This document shows positions 1 to 12,284 of a stretch of 62,457 nt of DNA, one piece after another (positions within the stretch are counted from its first letter, which is position 1; each line of letters opens with the position of its first letter). Origin of the DNA: Rhizopus sp. PT2906 (lineage: Eukaryota > Mucoromycota > Mucoromycetes > Mucorales > Rhizopodaceae). A program made the translations under genes and the position numbers. The notes under the pieces were generated by a model. The model was given only the letters and a program-made list of their open reading frames with translations, was not told the DNA's origin and made no database searches. The DNA lies in the NCBI GenBank assembly GCA_025529335.1, contig JAMYHX010000236.1, positions 1-62,457 of the forward strand. Direction: 5' to 3'.

Positions 1-1579
1 ATTATCTCTCTCTCTCTCTCTTTTGACATGATGTCGTTTTATTCAAACATATTTTTCTTTGTCGTCTTTTTACGCAAGTAATTTTTTTATTTTATGACAA
101 CATTTTATAAAATTAATGTCAATAATTAATAAAAATACAGTATAGGGACTCTTCAACATACATTTTCCTTATTACTTCTTTATTCATTTGAGACATATCA
201 CACTAGTGCCTTGTCTAATTGTGATCATGATGTAGGATATGTTGACAATCCTTTCTAACATTTCCCTTATCAACAACAATTTCGCTAATGGCTCCAAGAT
301 TCCAAGAATACAAACAACAGGCTTTTTTTTTACTGTTGAGTATAATAATATCTATCATACCATTAAACACCAATCGATATTGATCTTCTTCCTAAGCTCG
401 CTACTCATTCACCAAGGTGTAGCCGTAAAGCAAAGAGGCACTGTATTATATAGTATATCTCTTCAAATACGACAATCAGGCATCTACAGTCACCTCTCAA
501 TACAAATATTTATGCTGCACTCTCATTTATTGGGTTTTCCTTTCTTTTCTAATTGTAAATGTTGTCAATGAACTCTTTACTGTTTGCCGTTTATAAGTAA
601 ATACTACACTAGCTTTATGCTTGCTTATGACTCAGTCATTTATCTTTCTAAAGACATTAGGAAGTTTCACGTATGCGTCTACTGGCGCAAAGCGTAAAAG
701 GCCAATCTTGGTAGCCTATCCAAACGAAGGGCTTTTTCCTTGGGAATTAAGAAAAATTCCCGTGATAGTGGATCTTGCAAGAAACTGAAATGGAATGGTA
801 AGCCTTGTATACTTGTTATTGATTAAATGGAAACAGAGCTTGTCCTCTAATCAAATTACAAAGTACATAATCAAAATTTGCAATGAATTGGCAGACAAGA
901 GAATCCTTCAAATGACAGACAAGGGAAGATTTAAGTTGCTTAAATAAAATAAATCCATGGTGCCTTTTAAAGCTTATATCAAAGCTACCAATATTAGGAA
1001 TAATATCTTTCATATGACCTAGTTGATTATTCTTATTTTTAGCGTTGGTCTAAGGAAAAAGGCGGGCTACACAGTAAGTGTGGGTAGTATGCCCAGCCAT
1101 GTGAAGTTTCATGAAATGAACATTTTTATTTTCTGCTTACTCTTCCAATCGCCTCGGAAGATTCATATATTCTATATCGTTACATCAAGGCTTAAAACGA
1201 AGACAGTAATGAAAACAATCAAGTGATTGTTGTTACCCTTCCTCCCCAAGAGAATTGAATTGATATTTTTGAGTGTTCACTTTGACCAATTACCTAAGTT
1301 GGACTCATTTACACTTGAATCAACTGAATATGGCAAGTGTATGAAATCCTAGGTTCTTTGAAGTCTTATTTCAAAGAAGTGATCAATTTAAAGTCCAACT
1401 GAGACTGGAAGCACAGCACGAAGTAATCATTACGTTATGCTTTGTTACACAAAATAGGGTCAAACAGGAAATAGGATTTTTATTTTTAAATGTAATAGTT
1501 ACATTTTGTATGGATAAAGAGGAAGGAGTTTGATGCATGTATAAAAGGGAGAATGAGTTAATGAAGGGTTATCACTTTT
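1..1579. other. Intergenic region, no supported gene
   Basis: A short (TC)n microsatellite lies at about 5-21. Open frames in 239-571 and 816-1226 show no recognisable domain, biased composition or splice pattern. This is the 3' flank of the UDP-glucose pyrophosphorylase gene, which is read from the minus strand. I see nothing else here. Confidence 0.5.
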
Positions 1580-3362
1580 TTAATGATCAAGAATACGTAA
1601 GCAACCAGTGACGACCTTATTTTCGAGAACAGTGCCAGAAGGAATATCAATATGTTCTCCATGGTTAGCAACAATAATGACTGTACCGCGAAGTTCGACC
1701 TTGGAGCCGAAGCAGACATCACCTGTAACTGTCAAATGATCAAGTTCCAAGATCTTGGGAATAGTCTTGAATCGAGTCAAGAAGTCACTGACTTTCTTGA
1801 AGTGATCTCCAAGCTTGACTAGAGGGACGTTGTTGAACATACGATCAGGGTTCATCATCAATTGGCCATGAACAAGGGAGTACAAGTTGGATGTGACCAA
1901 GAAGAGATCAGAGGTTGACTTGACAGGTAAGAAACGAGCACGAGGTACGTTCACACCATGAGCGTTTTTAAAGTGCTTGATCGCAGCACCCACAGCAGTT
2001 TCCAATTGAATTACCTTTTCACCTTGAGGTGTTGTCTTGTGATTAACAATAATTTCCAAATCCATAGCCTCTTCATCCATAACACGCTTAATGGCCTTCA
2101 AGTTGATCCACAAGTTGTTTGTGTTGAAGATTTTGAACTTCTTAACAGACTTGAAATCTTCGACATGTTCATCGGGTACTTGAGCAATTTCTAAAAGGCG
2201 AATATGACCATCGTCATCAACAAGAGTACCACCCTTGATATCAGCCTTTGTCTTATCGGTTACTTCCATAATAAATTCAGCGTCACTCTCGACCATGTGG
2301 TGAAGAATGTTGAGATCAACAGTAGCACCCAAGTTATCGACATTGGATACAAACAAATATTCCTTGCCTTGAGCGATCAATTGATCAAGTAGACCTGAGT
2401 TATAGATGGACTCGTACAAGTCACCGTGACCGGGAGGATACCTGTGATCGAGCAGGTTAGCAATGCAATTTCTCTTTCAATATCAACTTACCATTGTTCA
2501 ATAGGGGAATCGGGAGAACGAGGTACAGGAAGCATAGATTCCTTATTGATACGGGGATGACGACTTTGATTGAAGGTGATGATATCAACATTATGACTAG
2601 CATACTTTTGAACAATACGCTTTGTGTCTTCATCCGTATTGAAAGAGTTCATGAGAATGAATGGTACACTGACATCATGCTTCTTGTTCAAGTACTATTG
2701 AAATATTAATTTACCCCAAAAAAAATCTTGTTTATTTTTTTTTTCCCTTACCTCGATTTGTCGAACACTTAAATCCAAAAAGGTCATGCCGTCACGTACT
2801 TCGATAGCAGATTTAGGCCCAACACAGCCCATGGTAGTACCCAAACCACCATTTAGCTTCAAGACAGCCAACTTTTCGAGATCACCTGTTTGATTGCATT
2901 CAGATAGTTGGGCATAAGGAACGATTTGTTCACTGGAGGGTGTTTGGATCTTTTCCCAGTTCCTTTTTTTGTTTTGTTTTAGCATAAAAAACAATACATC
3001 ATCAAATATACTTACAATTTCTTGCCCTTTGCCTTTTCGTCCAAGTAACGAGTAAAGAGCATATAGAAACCATCCATTTCTTGGGTGAAGTACTTGTAAA
3101 TGTCAACACAACGTGTCCTTATCAGTGATATTAAATCTTACCTTTCTTTCTTCTTCATTTTCGACTTGAGCACTAAGTTTGCTCAACTCTGATTTCATAG
3201 CTTTAGCAGCAGCAGCAGAGCTTGCACCTTGGAAATCCTAATGTAAAGGGTCAATGCACGTGTTTGTTATCTTGACGCGTAACTTACAAGAGTAGAGAGT
3301 GTATGGGGATGGTGACGTTCGTTACCAACAGACACAGATGAGGGCTTTCTAGAGTAAGACAT
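1580..3362 (-). CDS. UGP1: UTP--glucose-1-phosphate uridylyltransferase (UDP-glucose pyrophosphorylase)
   Basis: Cytosolic enzyme making UDP-glucose from UTP and glucose-1-phosphate, the donor for cell-wall glucan, glycogen, trehalose and glycoprotein synthesis. The gene is split by several short introns. The first exon starts at 3362 with MSYSRKPSSVSVGNERHH. The third or fourth exon carries the nucleotide-binding signature LNGGLGTTMGCVGPKSAIEV. The 2488-2691 exon carries the family segments FILMNSFNTDEDT and FNQSRHPRI. The large last exon begins with PPGHGDLYESI and contains the conserved FVSNVDNLGATVDL, then the C-terminal left-handed beta-helix ending in ILDH before the stop at 1580. Order and content match the eukaryotic UGP family throughout. 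Small exons between about 3000 and 3300 were placed by eye, so their exact borders are less certain than the identity. Confidence 0.95.
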
Positions 3363-3897
3363 GGTTTAAATTGTTTAAAAAATGAGAGAAAGAAGAAGAA
3401 GAAAAAGAGAGAATACGAAGATAGTTATTTATATTTAATAATGATGCGTACACTACAATTTAAATTCCGATGCAGCAAACTATTTTATGCTGCTAAAATG
3501 AATAAATGAAGAGAACCATTGTTCGCTTTTTCCTTGCACATATTTTTTCCGTTTTAGTTTTGATCCGCTCAAGATGGATTTTTTTAAAGCTTACTTTCTA
3601 TACATGTCTCATATCAAGATGACACTAAATAATAACTATGATTTCATAGCATGAAGACGACAATGTGTGTGTGTGTATGTTTGGTCTACACCGATCGCAG
3701 AGGACTTTGAATCCTATTGGAACCGCCAGGAAAACAGTGGAAAAAATGAAGGACGGAATACACCGGGTGCATTACAATAGATGATATCGGATAAAAAACA
3801 AAGGGGGGGGGGAGTTTTTCCGCAACTGTAGGAATACATTTATGCGAGCCATTTATTGTTGTTGATAATTTATATGTGTGTGGTATGCTATTTACAG
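3363..3897. other. Intergenic region between two minus-strand genes
   Basis: Promoter side of UGP1. It holds a short (TG)n stretch near 3664-3676 and a G9 run near 3805. No coding or RNA gene is recognised. Confidence 0.5.
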
Positions 3898-4483
3898 TTA
3901 TGAAGCTTGTTTTTCAATCTTTTCTAATAAAACATCCATTCTAGCTGCCATTTTTGGTTGACCTCTCTTTGTCTTTGAGAGCATCTTTCTTCTCTTTTCA
4001 CTTCTTTCTTTATAATAAATGTGTCTTTGTTCTTTTTGCTCTTTTAGCTTTTCTTCTTTCTCTCTTCTCTCCTGTTCACTCTCTCTTTTACGTTTTAAGC
4101 TTTCTTCCATTTGTGATTTGAAAGGATTTGGCTTATTTTGACGTTTATCTTGTTCATTTTCGTCCTCAGGTTTATGCAGTTCGACGACATTACCGTCTTC
4201 ATTAATAGTTCGTTCTTGCATACCAAAAACCTACATGATCTAAGTTCCTACTCTCTCTCTCTCTCTCTTTGTCTTTACCTCTTTCACATAATCAGGTGTG
4301 TCATCCTTTTGTTGATTGAGTTCTTTATAGTATTGACTTTTAACTGTTGCTTTATGGATCAACTCTCTTTTTCTTTTAATTTCTAAAACAAAGGGAGTTC
4401 AACATTATGTTTATTATTTAGCAAGAGTATTTACGTTTTCTTTGTAAGGGAGTCAAAGGCTTTCTATGTTTCTTGGGTGGCAT
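3898..4483 (-). CDS. FYV7: rRNA-processing protein, Fyv7/TAP26 (CCDC59) family
   Basis: Small, very basic, Lys/Arg/Glu-rich coiled-coil protein. I place three exons. Exon 1 starts at 4483 (MPPKKHRKPLTPLQRK), with a GT donor right after. Exon 2 (about 4276-4384) encodes KRKRELIHKATVKSQYYKEL. Exon 3 runs from about 4230 to the stop at 3898. The C-terminus KTKRGQPKMAARMDVLLEKI matches the hallmark tail of Fyv7/TAP26 proteins (roughly KTxRGQPxMxxxxxxLLxKI). In yeast Fyv7 acts in early 40S (SSU processome) rRNA processing in the nucleolus. The N-terminal part is low-complexity, so the assignment rests mainly on this tail and the overall size. Confidence 0.78.
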
Positions 4484-4534
4484 CACTATAATAGCAAAAA
4501 CGAAAAAAAAAGGTTGAGCCATAAGCCACTTTTC

Positions 4535-6284
4535 TTATGTTCTTAATCCATTCTCAGCTGCCAAAAGTTCCATGTCAGCAAAGTCTCTTGTCATACTTGT
4601 CGCGTCCTGGGTCTGACGAAGGACGCAGATGATGAGGATAGACAATATACAAGCAATACATGAGATAGTGTCTGACCAATATTTATAAATGTCTAATTCA
4701 ATTGACTGTAAAGAAGAGGAAAGAAGATATCTACAAAAAAAAGTTAACATTACATATGATCCCTTTCTTTCTTACTTGTATTCCAAAGGTAAGTTCAATT
4801 GAATCATCAATACTGAGCTTAGAAAGTACATTCCCATCACTTGAGCTATGAGTAAAAGAATATTGTTTGTAGAGAATGTGACCTTGAGTAAGAATATCTC
4901 CAGCAACTTTGATAAAAGCTTTAAAAAGCTACGAACAGAACTAAACACGATGATGCCAGCAAACCAAAAGCTCAATTGTTGTGACCAAAAGGTAGGATCA
5001 ATATTATAGCTGTCAAAATGACTAATAATCATCGATAGTGTTCGTGTGATCGGGTCCATCGAACTTTGTCTTTGTAGCACAACACCCACCGTTGTCTATA
5101 ATTATGTTCATAAAGATTATAAGTTGCCCTCCTTCCTAATTCTCGATAACTTACCACAATAAACCTATAAGCACAATAAATTGCAAACATCATATTCACC
5201 AAGTTCCACACCTTCCCCTTCCATGTCTTGGCATACTTTGTTCTTGCTCTACCTCGCTCAAGTTCTTCCAGGTCATTATTCATGCTCACTGCTAAGCCCT
5301 CCAACTGCTCAATCTCTGTCTGCAATAACTCCATTTCTTGATTCTTTCCTTTGCCAAATAGAGATGAAACAAATCGACCGACGTAACCTGAAGTAGACTA
5401 TGACAAGGAGTCAATGAGCTCTTTGAACAAATTTATAATTACGTCACTTACTGCTTGTTCAGTGGATGACTGACGTTCTTGTTGCTGCTTCATCCTGTCA
5501 AGTGCCATCTTTTTTTCTGCAATTATCTTGTTGGTTTGTGCATAAGCACGCTCAGCAATACGATAGTCATGTTCTGATACATGTCGCTGGTACCAAGCAG
5601 TTAATGGGGCATTGGCCATACCAAATCCTGATAAGATGGATATGACCGTGACACCAATCATGCTTGTACGTATTATGCTTAACTCTATCATAGAGGACGT
5701 ATCTATCATTTCCCGTTTAGCCTTTTTTCTTTCTTTTACTTGTTCATGTTACTTACTGATCGTTGTTGGTATGTCTATAAGCATATAAAGATAGCCACAT
5801 GTTGCCACCGAGGCTATATAGGCTGCAGGTCTATGTTTCCAACCTAGAAATAATATAAGAAACGCTTGTATCTTTATAAAACACACACACGCACCTTTGT
5901 TAACTTTCAAGAAAGTATAGACCTGAGACCAAGGTACAAAGAGTGTGACGAGTGCTAAGAGCAAATATAGATTGAACTTCCAATAAAGGGATCTTACTCT
6001 AACATGTGCGTCTCATTAGCTTTTATAAGATATCCAATTGTTAAACAGTACGAATTAGAAAACACTTTGGTTATTTCTCCAAACACAAGCAGAAATAGTG
6101 TACTTGAGCAACTGAATGTCAAGGAGAAGAGTAAGTAAGCATAGTGTTCTGTGCTGTACTTTGTTGACAACAAATTAGGCGGTGTATGATTACGAATGAG
6201 TAGGCTCGTGAGTCTAGTGGAGCCAATAGTCAGGAAAAGAACTTGAATGACAATAAAGACAACATATTCAAAGAATTTCTGCAT
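4535..6284 (-). CDS. Golgi pH regulator (GPHR/GPR89, ABA-GPCR) family membrane protein
   Basis: Multi-exon polytopic membrane protein. The start at 6284 (MQKFFEYVVFIVIQVLFLTI) opens a transmembrane segment. Next come an exon pair with more membrane helices (5749-5964, interrupted by a short intron) and an exon containing SGFGMANAPLTAWYQRHVSE, equivalent to the conserved LSGFGAVNxPY segment. A coiled-coil exon follows (LQTEIEQLEGLAVSM). The C-terminal exons contain MDPITRTLSMII, FWSQQLSFWFAGIIVFSSVR and LLIAQVMGMYFLSSVLMIQL, which match the ABA_GPCR domain of GPR89/GTG proteins. The protein ends ...AAENGLRT at 4535. Mammalian GPHR is a Golgi anion channel needed for acidification, and plant GTG proteins have been reported as ABA receptors. 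The fungal role is inferred, and the substrate cannot be read from sequence. Confidence 0.88.
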
Positions 6285-7126
6285 GGTATCTAAAAGAGGA
6301 AGACTAAATTAATTTATAGTGCTTCCACTTTCAATTCAGATTATGTTACCTTTTTTGGATGAATTCAGTTTTCTTTTTCAGATAGAAGGATATGTTTTTT
6401 AGTAGATGAGTAATTGATCCTTCTGAAAGCATTGTGGGAAGAGAATAAGTGGCTTTCTGAATTCAATCAGTATCCATAAATTACAAGACGATAATGTGAG
6501 GTCTATAACAAAAAGAAAGTTGTACTGATAAAGAGGAAGGTTCAGTTATATATATATATATATATATATACTTGGCCACTACCAAACTATTTCAGGTATA
6601 TATATGTGGATTTACCCTCAAGCCCAGAGGGGTTTTTAGATACTACTTTCACTCTTTGAACTGGCCCAAGCAAAATTAGTATAAAAATACTATGTACACA
6701 CTTGGGTTTAATAAATAAAAGATTGCTCAATCGTATTGCTTTTAGTGCGCTTACATATATTTACCCTTTTCAGACTGGAAACTAGGAAATGTATTACTAT
6801 CTTTGTTACAATGAAAAAAAAAGAGGGGCTTTCGTATTTACTGCAGTGTGGTAACGCGTCTCAATTGAAAGATGTATGAACTATGGGATTAGACTGTTGT
6901 GGAGTTTTCTTTGGTCAGCAGTCGTAACATTATATGATTACTGGCCTTCAGAATTAAAAAGTAATGATTGATCTAATGGTTAAACGATAATATTTGTACT
7001 TTGGTTCATTGATTTATTTATGGTTTTTAGTATCCAGAAACTTTTGTTTTCTTGTTTAAGCTTCACTATAAAACAAGCCACTCCGCTTGCAATGATTTAT
7101 TTTTTTCTTCTCTTGCTTTACAAAAA
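6285..7126. other. Intergenic region between divergent genes
   Basis: Shared upstream region of the GPHR-like gene (-) and the Arc1-like gene (+). It contains a (TA)n microsatellite at about 6547-6570. No coding or RNA gene is recognised. Confidence 0.5.
6547..6570. repeat. (TA)n microsatellite
   Basis: About twelve uninterrupted TA units between divergent genes. Confidence 0.9.
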
Positions 7127-8692
7127 ATGAGTGCCACACTGACTATTCCTGAGAAATCTAGTCAAGAAATCAAGCTTGTCTACAAGTTTCTCCAGTCCAA
7201 GGTTGAGACCACAACTGGAAAGGACCTTTTGTTAGAGGTATAGTAGACTATATCATTAAAAGGGGAAAAAAAAAAAAACAAATAATAACAATTAGGTCTC
7301 TGGAGAAAAAATTGACACACCTAATGCTATTGTCAAGTATCTTGTTGCTCAAGCCAATAAGCCTGAATTGCTTGGCAATAATAATGAAGAACAAGCTCAG
7401 GTATTGTTGCTTTCAATGACGCGTCAAAGAAGAATAACTAATTTTGAACCAGGTAGATGAATGGTTGTCATTTGCTACCCAAGGCTTGAGAAATGCTGGT
7501 AAAAAGGAAGTTGTTTCACATATTGAGGTAAACAGCTGAAGATTAGGATCGTGATATATCACAAAATATACTTAGATATTATAGAAAAAATTCAATGAAC
7601 ACTTGAGTACACACACTTTCTTTGTTGGCAACCATTTGACTATTGTTGACGTTGTCATCTTTGGTATCCTCCACTCTTATACTGTAAATTCATTATCCTT
7701 TACTGCTTAATATGCTCATATTCTTCTTTTATAGAAAAACTTCAAGGCAACCACTTGTCCAAACACCTTGCGTTGGTTTGACCTTATTCAACACATGGTC
7801 ATCAAGGCAAACAATTTGACTGAAGATTTTCCCTTGTTTGAAGTCAATTTGGATGATGTACCCGAGCCTGCTGCCCCTGTTGTAGCTGTAAGTTGTGATA
7901 ACTGTGTGAGAGCAATGTTGTTTATGATATTACCTGTAGAAGAAGGATGATAAAAAGAAGGATGACAAGAAGAAGGATGATAAGAAGCAAGAGAAGAAGG
8001 ACAACAAGAAGGATGAAAAGAAACCTGCTGCTGAGGGCCAAAAGACTGAAGGCGGTGAAAAGCCCAAGAAAGAAAAGAAAAAGGCCGAAAAGAAGCCTGC
8101 TGGTAAGCTGCATTTTAGACAAGTCAACAGATAGCTTATGCTCACTTTAGCTCCTGCTCCTGCTGAAACCGATCAACCTGTTGTTTCTCGTATCGATATC
8201 CGTGTTGGTTACATTAAATCATGCAAAAAGCACGAAGGCGCTGACTCACTTTATGTTGAAGAAATTGATGTTGGTGAAGAGGAGCCTCGTACGATTGTCT
8301 CCGGTCTTGTTCGATGGTATCCTATTGAACAAATGGAAAACCGATACGTACTTGTATTATGCAACTTGAAGCCTGCTAGCATGCGTGGAGTTAAGTCCTA
8401 TGGTATGGTATTGTGTGCTAGTGCTGCTGATGGCTCTGCTGTTGAATTGCTGGGCCCTATTGATCCCTCCAAGGTGAAGCCAGGTGATAGAGTCTATGTT
8501 GAAGGACAAGAAGGAGAACCTGAGAAGGTATTGAACCCCAAGAAAAAGTACTGGGAAACTGTTCAACCTGAACTCAAAACAAATGATGAATGCATTGCTC
8601 TCTACGGTGACAAGCCTCTCTTGATTAAGACAGCATCTGGTGAAGCCATGCAATGTAAGGTTGCTAGTGTAAAGAACGGTGGTATCAAATAA
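7127..8692 (+). CDS. ARC1: tRNA-binding aminoacyl-tRNA synthetase cofactor, Arc1p/AIMP1 (EMAP II-like)
   Basis: Cofactor that binds tRNA and tethers aminoacyl-tRNA synthetases (in yeast, MetRS and GluRS) in the cytosol. The start MSATLTIPEKSSQEIKLVYK (7127) opens a GST-like N-terminal region spread over several short exons to about 7890. A long lysine-rich linker (about 7945-8105, mostly KKDDKKKDDKK-type) follows. The last exon carries the C-terminal OB-fold tRNA-binding domain: ISRIDIRVGYI-type entry (here VSRIDIRVGYIKSCKKHEGA), SLYVEEIDVGE, IVSGLVRWYP and the diagnostic NLKPASMRGVKSYGMVLCAS. It ends IKTASGEAMQCKVASVKNGG. Domain order GST-like, Lys-rich, tRNA-bind is exactly that of Arc1p. 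The alternative is a tyrosyl/methionyl synthetase C-terminal fusion, but no synthetase core is present. Confidence 0.93.
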
Positions 8693-9538
8693 ACGGTGTC
8701 ACTTGTATTATTATTTAAAAATGCCAGTTCAGTCATTATCAGTACCACCACGAATAAATAGACATGAAGCTAGATCGTTTAAATAAGTTGCCTTTGAATC
8801 ATATCGATTCATTGACTATTGAGTATTTCTATGTGTTTGAGAGAAGCAAGGACTTGTTTATTCATAAACATATCTTTCTCCTCGTTTTGCCACACATATA
8901 CGCAGATAGTTGATTGGCTGTAAATCTTAAGCCGCGGCAAGAAAGATGGCCAAGAAAATAAAATTACTTGTTTTGTAGATAAAATTTGATCCGTGACCAT
9001 TCGTCATCAAGCATATTTCATTGAAAAGAGTTTGTAATGCTCAGATTGATCATAAGCACAGCCTCCTTATGAATACTGTCTATTATGCTTGATAAAGAAA
9101 CAAAGCTATGATGGTATTCAAGACGATCACAGACCAATGATATATTTTACTGAAGACGATATCTAAACATGGTTAGTGACAATGCATTATATATATATAA
9201 CTTACCTCCTTTCCTCCTGACATTTTCAACAGCTTTACTCTATTTTACATGGTTAAACTTCCGTGGAGCGGAGAAAGGTTAAACGTGGAAATTGACTAAA
9301 TAAAGGGGCACAACGAATGGAAGGAAAGACACACAGACACGAGTAGAAAAAAATAAAAATAAACAGTTTTTTCTTTTTTTTAGTCTTTTTTTCTTTTTTT
9401 TTTCCCTTCTTATTCTAACGCCTCTTATCCCCCCCTTTTTTTATGACCTTTTAGACTTTTTTCTTTCCTTTTCTTTCCTATATTTTGTGTGTAAATAAAT
9501 CTTTATACATATACGAAAAAAAAAAACGCGTTTTATCA
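8693..9538. other. Intergenic region / PUF gene upstream region
   Basis: Contains T-rich and pyrimidine-rich tracts at about 9365-9475 just ahead of the PUF start, typical of fungal promoters or 5' leaders. No other gene is recognised. Confidence 0.5.
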
Positions 9539-12284
9539 ATGCAGAATAATAAGAACAGTTTTATTATTCGATCAGATTTACAACAGCCCAAAGCACGAAA
9601 TCAACCACAGGGACAAGTAAATACAATCTATAATATATCTTGATAGTATATAAACTCTATAGTAGCTTGCTGCACTCATGAGAGGTCGATTCGAACCTGA
9701 TAGCGATTTGTTCTACTTGGAACAACAAGAGCAACGATCTAATAGTGCACCCCCTGATCCACTCATTCAATTTCCAATATCACAAGAGGAGCAATTATTG
9801 ATAAATAACTGGAAAACGAATAGTTATTATGATGCTGCAGGATCACGTTGGAATACGGTCAATAAACGACCTACACCGATTGATACACTTTCGAGTAAAA
9901 AGACATGATATTATACAAGTTCATAACTAATGTCTAACCATAGACCTGCAACAACAAGACCATAGCGGATATTTTCATCAACCTCGAGCGTCATCAAACG
10001 AGGCAATGTATGCTCAAAATACCTGGATACCTTCTGAATTGATGAGTCAGCAAGAGGTAAAAAGTTCAAAAATAAAACAAGTGTATACACATATAAATAT
10101 ACATACAAATATAGGCTATACATACACCCTCATATCAAACTACAAAGAAAGCCAATTCTTTTTCAATATTTAATAACGATGGCAACAGCAGTGGTAACAA
10201 TAGCAACATCGGCGTTGGCATGAGTGGCAATCAAGACGAAATATTGTTATCCAACTATAATAGATCAATGTCTCCCCCTATCCGCAGCAACTATGTAACA
10301 TCTTCTCCTATACCTCGTGCAAACTCCACTCCGCCTACCAATCATCATCCAAGTATGAATCAAAAGCAACAACAGCAACAACAGATGGACGAGTATGGCC
10401 AATTACTAAATGGTATGTCTCATATAAACATAAGTGATAAGGTAAGATAAACTTCTATTTTGGTTCCTTAATTTTACTAAACTCCTTGATTGTCCTTTTG
10501 TTTAGCATCAACAAGACTATAAAAAAAGAAATGCTCAGCATCAACGCTATCATCAATGGATGAATCAACAAAATAATAGCAACAACGGTATCCAAAGTTT
10601 AGATGCTGTTCTTAATGATAACTGGCCAACTAGTGGTAAATTATAGTGATATATTTGTATATAAAAGTATTCATGTTTGAATAGACGGTAGACATACACC
10701 CTGGGAAGCAGACATGATGAGATCTAGATCTCCAATGTTACATTATCACCATAATAGTCAAAGTTTGCCCACAACACCCACCGTGCCTATAGCAAATAAT
10801 TTTCATGCATTGACAAATAATGATAGACTTTTATTACAACTTCAATCCCGTCAAAGACAGATCTTGATGCAACAGGAGCAAATACTGATGCTCCGTGAAC
10901 AGATGTTAAGACAGCAACAACTCGTCTCTTCTAATCCTCCTTCTCCTGCTCCCATGGCAAACGTGACTCAGCGCGTGAATCATCTGGACATGTCTACGGC
11001 TATCATTCGCAGCCCCTTACTTGAGGAATTCAGAAGTAACAAGACTAGAAAATTCATGCTCAAAGACATTATAAACCACGTTGTCGAATTTAGTGGAGAC
11101 CAGCATGGTTCAAGATTCATCCAGCAAAAGCTAGAGACGGCAACGAGCGAAGAAAAGCAACTTGTCTTTGATGAAATCTTACCCAACTGCCTTCAACTCA
11201 TGACGGATGTGTTTGGAAATTATGTCATTCAAAAGTTATTCGAACATGGAAATCAGGCGCAAAAGACGGTTTTGGCTAAACAAATGGAGGGGCATGTCTT
11301 GTCGCTTTCACTTCAGATGTATGGTTGTCGTGTTGTGCAGAAGGCTCTAGAATATGTTCTGACTGATCAGCAGGCTACTCTCATTCGTGAACTGGATGGA
11401 TGTGTACTTAAATGTGTCAAGGACCAAAACGGAAACCACGTGGTCCAAAAAGCCATCGAGCGTGTACCTTCCCACCATGTTCAATTCATTATTGATACGT
11501 TTCATGGACAAGTTTATCACTTAGCAACACATCCTTATGGTTGCCGCGTTATTCAGAGAATGTTTGAACATTGTCCAGAAGAACAAACGGTAAGTTGCCT
11601 TTTTTTTTTAGGAGTGAAAAGCATACATACTCATTGTTATTTATTCTAAAAGGCACATTTACTTGAGGAACTTCATAAAAGTACTGGCCAGTTAGTACAA
11701 GATCAATATGGCAACTATGTCATTCAGCATATTTTGGAACATGGAAAACCAAGGGATAAGGCATTGATCATTAGTAAAGTCAAGGGCCATACCCTTCAGT
11801 TAAGCAAACATAAATTTGCCAGCAACGTGGTTGAAAAGTGTGTTGCTTACGGTAGCTCGGAGGATAGACAGGCTTTGATTGAAGAAGTTCTAGCAACTCG
11901 TCCAGATGGGTAAGTTTAGAAAGATACTTCCATATGTTCATCTGCTCATATCTCTCTAGTACATACCCACTCATGTCCATGATGAAAGATCAGTATGCAA
12001 ATTATGTAGTCCAAAAAATGCTTGATGTAGTTGATGGATCTCAAAAAGACTTGCTGATTGCAAAAATAAAGCCACACCTTCAAGGCTTAAAGAAGTATAC
12101 TTATGGAAAACATCTCATTAGCAGTAAGTGATAATAGACATTCTTTTTTGGAGTACGTGTATTTACTTTATAATAAGCATGTTTAGAAATTGAAAAGCAA
12201 ATCATGTTTAGTAATAACGGCAATAACAATAATAGTAACAACCCTTTAATTGTAGAGAACTTGGGTATTGCCGAGTCAAACTAA
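9539..12284 (+). CDS. Pumilio-family (PUF) mRNA-binding translational regulator
   Basis: Cytoplasmic PUF protein that binds 3' UTRs and recruits deadenylation/repression factors. I trace exons from ATG 9539 (MQNNKNSFIIRSDL) across introns after 9617 and near 9895, 10056, 10441, 10633, 11589, 11910 and 12123 to the stop at 12282-12284; phases join cleanly. The N-terminal half is low-complexity (Asn/Gln/Ser/Pro). The C-terminal half has eight Pumilio repeats. Their base-contact motifs, in order, are SRFIQ, NYVIQ, CRVVQ, NHVVQ, CRVIQ, NYVIQ, SNVVE and NYVVQ. By the established PUF code (repeat 8 reads the 5' base) this predicts UGUAUAUA, the classical Puf3/Pumilio element. The repeat 7 S-E pair for G is intact. 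It is closest in logic to Puf3 or Pumilio, but I do not assign a numbered yeast paralog. Confidence 0.93.

Noticed and set aside
239..571. 110-codon open frame on the plus strand
   Set aside because: No family features and AT-driven composition. The reverse strand also gives only fragments.
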